In this document: in pieces, positions 1 to 9,030 of the stretch | How positions within the stretch are numbered: the first letter of the stretch is position 1 | Layout: every line of letters begins with the position of its first letter | Assembly (NCBI GenBank): GCA_019422105.1 | Contig: JAHZDZ010000001.1 | Span: forward strand, 269,751 to 333,750 | Length of the DNA: 64,000 bases | Source of the DNA: Bacillota bacterium | GTDB taxonomy: Bacteria > Bacillota > Clostridia > Lachnospirales > Anaerotignaceae | Direction of reading: 5' to 3' | Position numbers and translations under genes: made by a program | The notes under the pieces: model-generated | Database searches by the model: none | Told to the model about the DNA's origin: nothing | What the model saw: the letters and a program-made list of their open reading frames with translations, nothing else

Positions 1-197
1 AATTCATCCAGTACCTCAACGGCCTCGCCTGAGGGAATACTCTTATCATAGACGTCGCCTGCAATGATAACCCCTTCCGGCCCTGTTTCATCTACAATCC
101 TCAAAATTTCCTTCAATATATAAATCTGATCCTCAATCATGCTAAACTCATTGACCCGCTTGCCGATATGCAGATCCCCCGTATGCAAAAAACGCAT
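1..197 (-). CDS. sbcD: SbcD nuclease subunit (5' end only)
   Basis: This is the N-terminal 65 codons of a Mre11/SbcD-type DNA exonuclease; the rest lies beyond the window edge. The visible protein starts MRFLHTGDLHIGK and contains a GDVYDK stretch, which are the first two metallophosphoesterase motifs (D-x-H and G-D) that bind the two metal ions. An AGGAGG ribosome binding site lies about nine bases before the ATG at 197. SbcD works with the ATPase SbcC to open DNA hairpins and process ends; sbcC would be expected downstream, outside the window. Family assignment is strong from the motifs although only a fragment is seen. Confidence 0.85.
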   Translation of the reverse strand, partial: MRFLHTGDLHIGKRVNEFSMIEDQIYILKEILRIVDETGPEGVIIAGDVYDKSIPSGEAVEVLDE

Positions 198-288
198 GTC
201 CCCTACCTCCTTTGACCTTTGACACCCCTAATTTCGTCTGACGCTTTCTGTTTCACGAAAAGAAAAGCTTATGCAATTTGTTTTCCCC

Positions 289-1272
289 TCAAAATGCTTC
301 TCTGCACAGCTTCGTCCATCCGTTGTTTTCCCGATACCATTCCACCGTTTTCTGAAGCCCCTCCTCAAAGGACATTTCGGCCTGCCAGCCTGTTTTTATC
401 TTCAGCTTGCTGCTGTCAAGGGCATACCGCAAATCATGTCCCGGCCTGTCCTTTGTAAATTCAACCACATCACGGCTTCTATTTAATAGCTTCAAAACTC
501 CGCTTATAACCTCCAGATTTGTCCTCTCGCAGTTTGCTCCGATATTGTAGACCTCTCCGGGTGTTCCCTTCTCCAGTACCGCGTCAATAGCACGGCAGTG
601 ATCCTTCACATAAATCCAGTCCCTCACATTTTTCCCCGTACCGTAAACAGACATTTTTTTCCCTTCCAGAGCACGCAGAATAGACAGGGGTATCAGCTTC
701 TCCCTGTGCTGGTAAGGGCCGTAATTATTTGAGCAGCGGGATATTGTGACAGGAAGCCCGTAAGTTCTGAAATACGACAGGCAAAGGAGATCCGCTGCTG
801 CCTTAGAGGCAGCATAAGGATTGCTGGGTTTCAAGGGCGACTCCTCCGTAAAAAGCAAGTCGGGCCTGTCAAGGGGCAAATCACCGTAAACCTCATCCGT
901 TGAAACCTGATGAAACCTATTCACACCGTATTTCAAAGCCGCGTCCAGCAGCACACCGCACCCCTCTGTGTTGGTTTTCAAAAAAAGAGCCGGATTTTTA
1001 ATAGAATTATCCACATGACTTTCCGCTGCAAAATTAACAACTACATTCGGCTTATAGCATTGAAAAATGTCTTCTATAAATTGCTGTCTGCAAATATCGC
1101 CTTTTATAAAAGTATAGTCTCCCCACGCCCCGGCCATCTCAAGGGTCCTGGGATTTCCTGCATAGGTCATGGCGTCAACACAGATTACCTCTATATCCTT
1201 TCTTTTCTGAAGTATATATTCCAAAAAATTGCCGCCGATAAATCCGGCGCCGCCGCAAAGTAAAAGCTTCAT
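289..1272 (-). CDS. rfbB: dTDP-glucose 4,6-dehydratase
   Basis: A short-chain dehydrogenase/reductase that converts dTDP-glucose to dTDP-4-keto-6-deoxyglucose, the second step of dTDP-L-rhamnose synthesis. The N-terminal NAD-binding glycine motif GGAGFIGG is present, as are the active-site T-D-E triad (about residues 125-127) and the YxxxK pair (YAASK, about 153-157). The 327-residue length is normal. A start three codons upstream (MDTMKLL) is possible, but the internal ATG at 1272 has a better-spaced AGAGAGAAG. The partner genes rfbA, rfbC and rfbD are not adjacent, so the pathway is either split over the genome or this enzyme feeds another deoxysugar route. Confidence 0.9.
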   Translation of the reverse strand: MKLLLCGGAGFIGGNFLEYILQKRKDIEVICVDAMTYAGNPRTLEMAGAWGDYTFIKGDICRQQFIEDIFQCYKPNVVVNFAAESHVDNSIKNPALFLKTNTEGCGVLLDAALKYGVNRFHQVSTDEVYGDLPLDRPDLLFTEESPLKPSNPYAASKAAADLLCLSYFRTYGLPVTISRCSNNYGPYQHREKLIPLSILRALEGKKMSVYGTGKNVRDWIYVKDHCRAIDAVLEKGTPGEVYNIGANCERTNLEVISGVLKLLNRSRDVVEFTKDRPGHDLRYALDSSKLKIKTGWQAEMSFEEGLQKTVEWYRENNGWTKLCREAF

Positions 1273-1957
1273 TGTATCCATCTTCTCTCTAAGTTATAGT
1301 AGGGACACTGCACCAAAATAAACAAATACAAACAGCCTCTCAAGACTCTTCAGGCTGTCAATAAACCTATTTAACCAATAAATAAATGGGGTTCGGGGCG
1401 CAACGCCCCGAGTGGAATTCGCCAAATGGACTTTGCCTATTTGACGGTTTCCCACATATGTTATTTGCGGAAAGCTCTGGAAAAAAAGTCCTGAATTCAG
1501 GGGATTGACGATAGTATCCTTGTGTAAAAAAACAGGGCTTTATACTTCTGTTTTATTCTAAAAAGTCCCGGAAGGACTTTTTTGACATTTGAATAGCCTC
1601 TCAAGGCTTTTTGCGGTTATTATTTCCGAAAGCTTTTTCGCCCTGATTGGGCAGCAGCCTTTCTTTTCTGTTTTTCTTCCCCCATCACACTATTCTTAAC
1701 CGAAACCAAGCAGGCCGGTTTAAAATAATTTTACCATCAGGGCATAACCTTTGCACCATAAAAATTTAAGCAGATATTGGTATGCTTCCCATATACTGAT
1801 ATTATAACAATATTTTCGTATAGGAGGCGCTTTCGACCTTCAAGCCTCTGAGGGGATAAATTGGAGCCGGAAGAAAATTTCTGCTTACAGCATGAAACGC
1901 CTTGGCGCTGCTCACACTTTTCAGGCAGCTCATTACGAAAAAGTCCTTTTACGCAGC
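1273..1957. other. Gene-poor intergenic stretch with hairpins
   Basis: I see no credible gene here. Hairpins include CAGCCT/AGGCTG at 1333-1359, a GGGGCG/CGCCCC stem near 1394-1410 and a terminator-like AAAAAGTCC/GGACTTTTTT at 1560-1582. An open frame at 1737-1964 (-) lacks a ribosome binding site and any recognisable domain. The stretch may be decayed DNA between rfbB and the GH18 gene. Confidence 0.5.
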
Positions 1958-2005
1958 AAAACACCTGTCTGAATACCCTTTTCGTATCCGGACAGGTGTT
2001 TTCTT
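1958..2005 (-). terminator. Intrinsic terminator after the GH18 gene
   Basis: A stem of AAAACACCTGTC with GACAGGTGTTTT separated by about 21 bases, starting seven bases after the GH18 stop codon; on the minus strand the 3' arm ends in a short U tract. Confidence 0.8.
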
Positions 2006-2011
2006 ATTGCC

Positions 2012-3739
2012 CTATGCTTCCTTTAAGTATTTTTTGATAAGACTCCAAATACTATCCTTCTCAAAGCCTCGCTTCCACGCCGCTGTTCCGGCCAAATCAA
2101 GATCCTTTGCAATGGTAAGCCTTTCCTCCATGCTCTTTTCATCCTCCAGCCATATCTTATAGGTAATTCCGTTCTTTACATATTCCCCATAGTTCTGGCC
2201 TGTCTCCTCGTCATAAACAATCTCCGCATTGTTTTCCACCAGATTATTATAAGCGTTTTCCATGCCAAGTGCCTTCGAGGTAACCTCAATCTGTCCGTTT
2301 ACCTCCTCCTCCGCCCACAGGCGGGTATAAAAAGGCATACCCATAATCAGTTTATCCCTGTCCACCATTGAAACAGCCTTCTCCATAGCATCCCTTGTCC
2401 AGCCCAGAGAAGCCACAGAGCCGCTGACCTCGCTTGTCGCCCAATGCTCATCATAGGCCATGATGCAGACATAATCCACAATCCTTCCCACCTCCTCCAT
2501 GCCGTAATGGCTTGTCCAGGAGGTCGGAATATACATATCCACAGATACAACAATGCCCTGCTGCCTGAGAAAAGGCGTTATCTCCCTGATAAACTGCACA
2601 TAGTATTCCCCGTCCGCCTTTGCCACACTCTCAAAGTCAATATTGATGCCGTCCAAATCATATAGAGCCGCAAAGGCTAGTATCTGTCTTATGATTTTCT
2701 CTCTCTTGTCTGTATCGCTCAATGTGTCATGTGTGATTGCAGCGTCAAAATCGTTGCTGAAAAGCGCCCATACCTGATAACCGTTTTGGTGCGCCCAGTC
2801 CACATAGCCCTTATCTGCAATATTGGAAATATTGCCCTCCGAATCCTGAAGCTTAAACCATGTGGGAGACAAAACGTCCAATCCGTCTATGACAACCCTT
2901 CTGTCCAAAGATGCGCTTTGCTCTACCTTAAACACCTGATCCCAAAGCATATTGATTTTGCCGCTTTCAGCCTTCCAAGGCTCCTTTACCTTTGGTACGG
3001 CCTCCGGCTGCTTTACTGTCTGAATGTCGGCAATATTCTCTGTCGGCATATAGCCGGCACGTCCTTCTGCTGTCCGCACCTTTGTGTACTTGCCAAAGCT
3101 GCTGAAAACAAAGACATCCTCGCCCTTTTTCAGCCTTGTGACCGTTTTTGACTTGCTGTCTGCCTCCTCCGTTATTTTGGTGCTCCTTGTTATGGTTCCT
3201 TTTTTCAGCTCCTGATTTTGAAAATCAATGACAATCATATGGCTGTCCTCGTTGTAGGTAACAGAAAGATTATATACCTCCTCCAATATACCTTCCGGAA
3301 TATAAACGGTATTTTCTATGCCGTACAACGGAAACTCCAGCGTAAGGGGCTCGTTATTGACATAATAGGTTAAATCGTCTGTACTCATGCGTATCACACT
3401 TTCCGCATCCGTTACTGTCAGCTTATTGGAGCCCTTATCCCAGAAGATGGTTTCATCTATATACTCTTTCACAAAGTCTACCGTAAAATAAATATTCTCC
3501 CCGTCCATAAAAGTTGACTGCTGTATGTCTTCTGCGCTGTCGCCGCCAACCGTCACCCTTACAGTATCTCCATCCATTACTGATAGAAGACTCTTATACA
3601 GACCGCTTCCCAAAAACAGCCGGGCGCCGCCATAAAAAAACAGCACAAAAAACAACACTCCTAAAACGGCGTATGTAATTTTTCTCCTTCTTCTTTTCTT
3701 ATATGCCTTAATCTGCCTTTTTGCAGCCCTGTCATCCAT
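2012..3739 (-). CDS. Membrane-anchored glycoside hydrolase family 18 protein with SH3 domain
   Basis: A 575-residue predicted cell-surface hydrolase. A lysine/arginine-rich cytoplasmic start is followed by one membrane segment (about 22-42). Next comes a region resembling a copper-amine-oxidase N-terminal-like domain (about 60-175), then a bacterial SH3-like domain (about 180-245). The C-terminal half is a GH18 TIM barrel. The catalytic signature reads DGINIDFE, with the acid glutamate at about 370. The MAYDEHW and GMPFYTRLW segments are typical of spore-cortex/peptidoglycan-type GH18 enzymes such as YaaH/SleL relatives. It probably cleaves cell-wall glycan or chitin-like polymers outside the cell; the substrate is inferred. 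It appears monocistronic, with its own terminator and a promoter-like upstream sequence. Confidence 0.88.
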   Translation of the reverse strand: MDDRAAKRQIKAYKKRRRRKITYAVLGVLFFVLFFYGGARLFLGSGLYKSLLSVMDGDTVRVTVGGDSAEDIQQSTFMDGENIYFTVDFVKEYIDETIFWDKGSNKLTVTDAESVIRMSTDDLTYYVNNEPLTLEFPLYGIENTVYIPEGILEEVYNLSVTYNEDSHMIVIDFQNQELKKGTITRSTKITEEADSKSKTVTRLKKGEDVFVFSSFGKYTKVRTAEGRAGYMPTENIADIQTVKQPEAVPKVKEPWKAESGKINMLWDQVFKVEQSASLDRRVVIDGLDVLSPTWFKLQDSEGNISNIADKGYVDWAHQNGYQVWALFSNDFDAAITHDTLSDTDKREKIIRQILAFAALYDLDGINIDFESVAKADGEYYVQFIREITPFLRQQGIVVSVDMYIPTSWTSHYGMEEVGRIVDYVCIMAYDEHWATSEVSGSVASLGWTRDAMEKAVSMVDRDKLIMGMPFYTRLWAEEEVNGQIEVTSKALGMENAYNNLVENNAEIVYDEETGQNYGEYVKNGITYKIWLEDEKSMEERLTIAKDLDLAGTAAWKRGFEKDSIWSLIKKYLKEA

Positions 3740-3776
3740 TTTTTATTCACCTTTCCTTTTTTTCGTCCTTTTCTTC

Positions 3777-3811
3777 AGTATAGCACAGAACCCCTGTCAC
3801 CTTAATTAAGG
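3777..3811 (-). promoter_or_regulatory. Candidate promoter and palindrome of the GH18 gene
   Basis: On the minus strand TATACT (3777-3782) lies 17 bases after TTAAGG (3800-3805). The -35 lies in a perfect 12-bp palindrome CCTTAATTAAGG (3800-3811), and another TTTAAGG copy sits just upstream. This arrangement could be a regulator site; the regulator is unknown. Confidence 0.45.
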
Positions 3812-3861
3812 TTTCCTTAAAGATGACACGGGTTTCTTAAAAAAGAATAACATGACATTTT

Positions 3862-3899
3862 AAAAAACCGGAAACGCGTAAAGCGTTTCCGGTTTTTCC
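3862..3899 (-). terminator. Intrinsic terminator after the EamA gene
   Basis: Near-perfect stem of AAACCGGAAACGC with GCGTTTCCGGTTT and a five-base loop, flanked by T runs on the minus strand, 23 bases past the transporter's stop. Confidence 0.85.
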
Positions 3900-3921
3900 A
3901 AAAAGCCTAATGTCTGTATTT

Positions 3922-4830
3922 TTAAATATTCTCAGTTCCTTTCTCTATAACGGAAGCCTTCCGTTTCAAAAAGGAAAGTTTCGTCTCCGATATCAGCACA
4001 GATATAAATATTAACACAAACCCCGCCATAAGCTGTGCAGTAATTTTTTCATGATAGAACCATATAGAAAACAATACGCCGAAAACGGCCTCCAGGCTTA
4101 AGATAATAGAGGCGGAAGATGGATTGGTATATTTAATGCCGATGGTCTGTAGCAGAAGGCACAGTGCCGTGGCAAATACCGCCAGATACATTACCCCCAT
4201 AACCGCATTGACAGGAAATGCCTTTGGATAGCTTCCCGTCACAGCTGTCAGGGCCCAGGCCAATAAAGCGATAACAAAAAACTCCACCAACGTTAAAACA
4301 ACCGTGTCCCTGTCCTTTGCCAGAACCGCCGTCGCTACAATATTGGCCGCACAGCACAGTCCTCCCAGAAGAGTCACAAAATCCCCCAGCGTCATGGAAA
4401 GCGCCCCGTCAAGAGACACAAGGCCAATCCCTATAATACAAAGAATCGCCGCGGAAAAATTGTATTTGTCCGGTCTTGCTTTGCATACTGCCCAGCTGAG
4501 AAATGGCACCAGAACACAATAGATTGCAGTCAGAAAAGCGCTCTTTCCCGGCGTAGTGTCAAGGCTCAGTCCCATTGTCTGTAAAATATAGCCCAGAAAA
4601 AGGAAAAAACCTATAATACCACCGCTTTTTATGTATTCCCAACTGATCAGCCTCAGCTTTCTATAGAAAACGGCTCCCAGCACAACGCTTGCCGCCGTAA
4701 AGCGGAAAGCAATTAAAAAGGGAAACGAAAACGCGTCCGTCGCCCCTTTAATGACAACAAAAGTACTGCCCCATATAATCGCTGTCAAAAACAGGGCAGC
4801 CTTGCAAAGAACATATCTTTTACTGTCCAT
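3922..4830 (-). CDS. EamA/DMT-family transporter
   Basis: A 302-residue integral membrane protein of the drug/metabolite transporter superfamily, with about ten hydrophobic helices arranged as two EamA repeats. The first begins near AIIWGSTFVVIKG and the second near residue 150. Family members export amino acids, nucleosides or metabolites; the substrate cannot be read from sequence. It starts nine bases after the upstream class I glutamine amidotransferase-like gene, so the two form an operon. That pairing suggests export or uptake of a gamma-glutamyl or amine compound handled by the hydrolase. Its C-terminal ISETKLSFL closely resembles ISETKLAFL of the second EamA protein at 58182-59084, so the two are probably paralogues. 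Confidence 0.85.
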   Translation of the reverse strand: MDSKRYVLCKAALFLTAIIWGSTFVVIKGATDAFSFPFLIAFRFTAASVVLGAVFYRKLRLISWEYIKSGGIIGFFLFLGYILQTMGLSLDTTPGKSAFLTAIYCVLVPFLSWAVCKARPDKYNFSAAILCIIGIGLVSLDGALSMTLGDFVTLLGGLCCAANIVATAVLAKDRDTVVLTLVEFFVIALLAWALTAVTGSYPKAFPVNAVMGVMYLAVFATALCLLLQTIGIKYTNPSSASIILSLEAVFGVLFSIWFYHEKITAQLMAGFVLIFISVLISETKLSFLKRKASVIEKGTENI

Positions 4831-4839
4831 TTTATACCC

Positions 4840-5556
4840 CTATTCCATACACTTCTCAATAAAATAACGGAACAATTTCCTGCTGTTTTCATCCTTCCTG
4901 AAATTCAATTCAGGATGCCACTGCACCGCCGCAATAAAACTGGCCTGATCCATCTGCGCTCCCTCAATAAGTCCGTCATAGGATATGGCAAAAGCGGTCA
5001 GGGACGGTGCCAGCCTTTTCACTGCCTGATGGTGGAGGCTGTTGACATTTATTTTTTCCATCTCCAGACACTCATAGAGGAAGGAATCCCTGTGAAGCGT
5101 GACAGAATGAACACTCTCCTCTGTCGAAAAGCACTGCTTGTGCTGAATATCCAGTATCCTCTCCGCCTGTCTTTCTATATCCTGATAAAGTGTTCCGCCA
5201 AGCGCAGCGTTTAATATCTGAAGACCTCTGCAAATTCCCAGAAGCGGTTTGTCCGCCTCAATAATGCGCTCAATAAGATAGGTTTCCATTCTATCCCGCA
5301 AAGGACATATCTCACCGCAAAAGGAGAGTATTTCCTTACCATATACCCTTGGGTCAACATCCTGGCCGCCTGTAAACAAAAAGCCGTCGTATCTATCAAG
5401 CATGTCATCCAGCACTTCCCTGTTGTCCGTGAGAGGAAGTATCATAGGAATGCCGCCCGCCTCCTCAACGGCATCCATATATCCCGGAAGCATCCATATA
5501 CTGTTCTTTTCCGCATCAAACAGAGGAAGGACGCCAATCAGTGGTCTTTTTGACAT
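4840..5556 (-). CDS. Gamma-glutamyl-gamma-aminobutyrate hydrolase family protein (class I GATase fold)
   Basis: A 238-residue PuuD-like hydrolase that in characterised relatives splits gamma-glutamyl amides such as gamma-glutamyl-GABA. The triad is visible: the nucleophile cysteine in GICRGLQ (about C109) and H214/E216 in VQWHPE. The GGQDVDP loop typical of this family is at about 63-69. Length is normal. It is the first gene of a two-gene operon with the EamA transporter, but the other putrescine-degradation genes are missing, so the true substrate is uncertain. Confidence 0.85.
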   Translation of the reverse strand: MSKRPLIGVLPLFDAEKNSIWMLPGYMDAVEEAGGIPMILPLTDNREVLDDMLDRYDGFLFTGGQDVDPRVYGKEILSFCGEICPLRDRMETYLIERIIEADKPLLGICRGLQILNAALGGTLYQDIERQAERILDIQHKQCFSTEESVHSVTLHRDSFLYECLEMEKINVNSLHHQAVKRLAPSLTAFAISYDGLIEGAQMDQASFIAAVQWHPELNFRKDENSRKLFRYFIEKCME

Positions 5557-5860
5557 TTTTCCACATCCCTTCTAAATAGACAAAGGCCGCCTGAAAAAGC
5601 AGGTCGCTTTCCTTCCTGACAGCCCTGAATATCACTTATTTCCTTAACTTGGCTTTATTTTAACTGAAAAGGGATAATAAATCAAGAACGTCTTTACAAC
5701 TTGCCGTTTCCAGTATAAGATAAGAGAAGAAATTTTGCCCTGCCTGTTTTACAGCTTGGCAAAAACAGCTTTCCCGCAGAATATCCGCCGAAAATAAGGC
5801 GGCATTTTGCGCATAACGGTTTTATTTTCAAAAGATTACCAAGTGAAGGGATGAGGAAAA
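5557..5860. other. Divergent intergenic region upstream of gltX
   Basis: This stretch separates the divergent GATase and gltX genes. It holds a small CCGCC/GGCGG hairpin at about 5788-5805. I looked for a T-box leader upstream of the synthetase and found none of its conserved boxes. No gene is apparent. Confidence 0.5.
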
Positions 5861-7309
5861 ATGGAAGTCAGAACGAGGTTTGCGCCAAGCCCAACAGGCT
5901 ATATGCATATCGGCAACCTTAGGACGGCCCTGTATGAATTTTTGATCGCTAAATCACAGGGCGGAAAATTTATATTGAGAATAGAGGATACGGATCAGGT
6001 ACGCCATGTTGAGGGTGCGGTGGATATTATATACAATACCTTGAAAGTAACTGGGCTTAAGCATGACGAGGGCCCTGACATCGGCGGCCCATATGGCCCA
6101 TATGTGCAAAGCGAGAGAATGGATATGTACAAAAAATACGCTTTGCAGCTGGTGGAAGAGGGTAAGGCTTATTATTGCTTCTGCACAAAGGAGCGCCTTG
6201 AGGGCTTAAAAACAGAAAATGAACACGGCGAGGCTTTTTCACACTATGACAGGCACTGCCTTTTTTTGAGCGAAGAGGAGATTCAAAAAAATCTGGACAG
6301 CGGCCTGCCCTATGTCATCCGCCAGAAAATGCCGACAGAGGGTACCACCACATTTGACGATGTGGTTTACGGCAGCATTACCGTAGACAATAAGGAGCTG
6401 GACGATCAGATACTGATAAAGACAGACGGCTATCCGACCTATAATTTTGCCAATGTTATTGACGATCACGTCATGGATATTACCCATGTGGTCAGGGGAA
6501 GCGAATATCTTTCCTCAACGCCGAAATATAACCTTTTATATGACGCTTTTGGCTGGAACCCGCCCCAGTATATCCACCTGCCTCCTGTTATGCGCGACCA
6601 GCACCATAAGCTCTCGAAGCGTCATGGTGACAAATCCTTTGAGGATTTGGTAAAGGAAGGCTATCTGGTGGAGGCGATTGTAAACTATATCGCCCTTTTG
6701 GGCTGGAGTCCATCGGATAATCAGGAAATATTTACCCTTGACGAGCTGATTGAGAAATTCACCATATCAGGCCTGAGCAAATCTCCATCTATATTTGATA
6801 TAAAAAAGCTCACCTGGATGAACAGCGAATATATCAAAAATATGGACGCGGATAAATTCTATGCTTTGGCTGAAGCAAAATTAAGGGAGGGAATCAAAAA
6901 TGATTCCATTGACCGAAAAAAAGTTTCCATATTATTACAGCCACGTCTGGAAACGTTAAATGATATTCCCGCTTTGGTTGACTTTTTTGACCAGCTGCCG
7001 GATTACAGCACAGAACTGTATGTACACAAAAAAATGAAAACGACTCCTGAAATCGCTCTGGACAGTCTGCGCTCGGCATACCCTGTTTTGGAGGCTCTTC
7101 CCGCCTGGACAGAGGAAGCCATTCATGATTCCATGATGGAATTAACAGCACAGAAAGGAATCAAAAACGGACAGATGCTCTGGCCTATCCGAACGGCACT
7201 TTCCGGGAAACCAACCTCTCCTGGCGGCGCCTTTGAGCTGGCTGATATTTTGGGACGGGAGGAAGCCCTCAGAAGGCTTCAGGTTGGCATAGATAAGCTT
7301 TCCGATTGA
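5861..7309 (+). CDS. gltX: Glutamyl-tRNA synthetase
   Basis: A class I aminoacyl-tRNA synthetase that charges tRNA with glutamate. The HIGH-type motif is PSPTGYMHIG (residues 10-19) and the KMSKS-type motif is KLSKRHGD (about 251-258). The 482-residue length fits bacterial GluRS. The C-terminal anticodon-binding helical region is complete, ending in the usual GxxxALxRL pattern. Whether it is discriminating or also charges tRNA-Gln, as in organisms using GatCAB, cannot be decided here. It is transcribed alone, and a repeated structured element lies 80 bases downstream. Confidence 0.95.
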   Translation: MEVRTRFAPSPTGYMHIGNLRTALYEFLIAKSQGGKFILRIEDTDQVRHVEGAVDIIYNTLKVTGLKHDEGPDIGGPYGPYVQSERMDMYKKYALQLVEEGKAYYCFCTKERLEGLKTENEHGEAFSHYDRHCLFLSEEEIQKNLDSGLPYVIRQKMPTEGTTTFDDVVYGSITVDNKELDDQILIKTDGYPTYNFANVIDDHVMDITHVVRGSEYLSSTPKYNLLYDAFGWNPPQYIHLPPVMRDQHHKLSKRHGDKSFEDLVKEGYLVEAIVNYIALLGWSPSDNQEIFTLDELIEKFTISGLSKSPSIFDIKKLTWMNSEYIKNMDADKFYALAEAKLREGIKNDSIDRKKVSILLQPRLETLNDIPALVDFFDQLPDYSTELYVHKKMKTTPEIALDSLRSAYPVLEALPAWTEEAIHDSMMELTAQKGIKNGQMLWPIRTALSGKPTSPGGAFELADILGREEALRRLQVGIDKLSD

Positions 7310-7389
7310 AAAAAGCCAAGGCTTATTTCTTTGTAATTGCCCTACAATACTTTAGCGGCTTACAATATATAAATTTATCTTGTAAAAAA

Positions 7390-7572
7390 GCCCCCTTTAA
7401 AGCGGCTTGACTTAAGAAAACAGCATGTAAATATAATTGTATTCTTAAGGAAAATACCGGGGTCTAGTTGCATAAAAATAATAACAATATGATTCACAAA
7501 AGCAAAGAAAGCTTTATTAATCAAGCTTTCTTTGCTTCAAAATTTTCTTATGGCGCCGACCATTAGGGCGGC
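7390..7572. repeat. Multi-stem dispersed element, copy 1
   Basis: A 183-bp element homologous to 49834-50027. Nested stems are: outer GCC-CCCT with AGGG-C-GGC (7390-7396 with 7565-7572); CTTAAGAA with TTCTTAAG (7411-7418 with 7442-7449); a degenerate middle stem (GGTC..GCATAA with TTATGG..GACC); and a perfect 14-bp hairpin (7501-7514 with 7523-7536) closed by an 8-base loop. The second copy keeps the pairings with different bases. It contains no gene; the transcribed strand is unknown. Confidence 0.7.
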
Positions 7573-7602
7573 ATTCATAAAACATCATAGGATTTTTTCA
7601 GG

Positions 7603-7630
7603 AAACGGCATAGCCTTAGCTATGCCGTTT
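7603..7630. terminator. Perfect 12-bp hairpin
   Basis: AAACGGCATAGC and GCTATGCCGTTT pair around a four-base loop. It could end transcripts in either direction between gltX and the convergent WYL gene. The rest of 7631-7981 contains no gene that I can support. Confidence 0.45.
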
Positions 7631-7981
7631 CTTCGTTTGATAGAGCACAATGTACAATACCAGAGAAGATATATGTCTTTCCTTTCCCCGCCTTGCGGTG
7701 CTTGTTCTTCCTCAATTCCCGCACTCGTCCCCATGTGTCAGCGTCGATAATCGGCATTTCTCCTTCACTTCCTACAACACCGCACAAGGCAGCTTTGCCA
7801 AAGTTTCAGATTATTTTGACAAGGCTTTCTCGCTTTTTATACGGAGAAAATTATAAAAACGCCGCAATCCTAAGAAAAAATTGCAGCGCTTATTTCCAGA
7901 CTATTCTGTTTTCTTGTTTGACTTCTTGAATCTCTTCTGCTGTGAAGGTAACTGTCCATAGACTCGTTTGTCTGTTTTGTC

Positions 7982-8926
7982 TTACTCTGTATATTCCCTT
8001 TCATATATGGCAGCTACATCATGTATTCTGCGCTTCATCTCGGTACGGATATGTAATGGCTCTAAACACTCGCATTTATCTCCAAAACTCAATAAAATAT
8101 CGTAATGGTATTCGTTCTCTAAAAAAGGAAAATGAACAAGGTAATGCTCGTCACCGTCCGGCAAAAAATCTTCATAAGAACAAAAATCAAGCACTCTGTC
8201 CATGACAGATTTATGAATACGGACTTTAATTCTTCTTTGCCTCGTTGCCCAAATATCATCAAAATCCAACTGTGGTTTTTGATAATCTCGTGGCAAGAAA
8301 ATTACCTCTTGCATTTGCAGGCTTGACATACGGGATAATCTGAACAATCGAAAATCATTTCTTTTGTGGCAATACCCTTGTAAGTACCAATGATTGCCTT
8401 TTAACACAAGCTGATACGGCTCGGCTGTTCGTGCGGTTTTATTTCCGTGGTGGGCGATATATTCAAAGGTCAGCAATTTACTTTCCTGCAAGGCTGTCTT
8501 GACAGTTTCCAAATATGGTTGTAAGTTTGTGCTGCCCATCCACGGGCTTAAATCTATACTTATTTGATTCACCTTAAATTCAATTTCTTTCGCTCTGTCG
8601 GCAGGAATAAAGCTCTTGACCTTTGCAAGAGCATTTACCAGTTCATCCCCTCGTACCATGCCCGTAAGGCTGGAAAGCCCCATCAGGATAGCAGAAAGAT
8701 CGGCAGCAGAAAAAACCTTTTTATCAATCTTATATTCCTGCATAATTTCAAAGCCGCCGCCCACTCCTGCCGTTGAGTGAACAGGAATACCCGCCATGTT
8801 GATAGCGTCTATATCGCGGTAGATTGTGCGGGGTGAAACTTCAAACATATCTGCCAATTCCTGTGCGCCTATCCGTTTTTTATCAAGGAGTATCATAATA
8901 ATGCTAACAAGCCTGTCTACTTTCAT
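7982..8926 (-). CDS. YafY-type WYL-domain transcriptional regulator
   Basis: A 314-residue regulator with an N-terminal DeoR/HTH_11-like winged helix (about 1-55; ELADMFEVSPRTIYRDIDAI is the recognition region). A WYL ligand-sensing domain starts near residue 140, and a WCX-type C-terminal region follows. WYL proteins often sense oligonucleotides or small ligands. The ATG at 8926 is chosen over an upstream TTG because GGCGG lies ten bases before it. It is divergent from a DJ-1/PfpI protein and shares a 104-bp promoter region carrying the palindrome TGTTG-T-CAACA, so it probably controls that gene and itself. Confidence 0.88.
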   Translation of the reverse strand: MKVDRLVSIIMILLDKKRIGAQELADMFEVSPRTIYRDIDAINMAGIPVHSTAGVGGGFEIMQEYKIDKKVFSAADLSAILMGLSSLTGMVRGDELVNALAKVKSFIPADRAKEIEFKVNQISIDLSPWMGSTNLQPYLETVKTALQESKLLTFEYIAHHGNKTARTAEPYQLVLKGNHWYLQGYCHKRNDFRLFRLSRMSSLQMQEVIFLPRDYQKPQLDFDDIWATRQRRIKVRIHKSVMDRVLDFCSYEDFLPDGDEHYLVHFPFLENEYHYDILLSFGDKCECLEPLHIRTEMKRRIHDVAAIYEREYTE

Positions 8927-8962
8927 TTGACAGCCGCCTTTCAATTGAGATTATGGCCATAC

Positions 8963-8988
8963 TGTTGTCAACAATTACATGGTACAAT
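8963..8988. promoter_or_regulatory. Candidate operator between the WYL regulator and the DJ-1 gene
   Basis: A palindrome TGTTG-T-CAACA (8963-8973) is followed ten bases later by a -10-like TACAAT (8983-8988) reading toward the DJ-1 gene. Position between divergent genes and symmetry suggest the binding site of the WYL protein. This is inference. Confidence 0.5.
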
Positions 8989-9030
8989 AAAAGTGAAAGT
9001 AAATCAATAAAGTGAAAACGGAGGTAATTT

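Noticed and set aside
1737..1964. 75-codon minus-strand frame upstream of rfbB
   Set aside because: No ribosome binding site, no domain, and it runs into the GH18 terminator.
5557..5860. T-box leader for gltX
   Set aside because: No conserved T-box sequence or terminator/antiterminator pair is visible.
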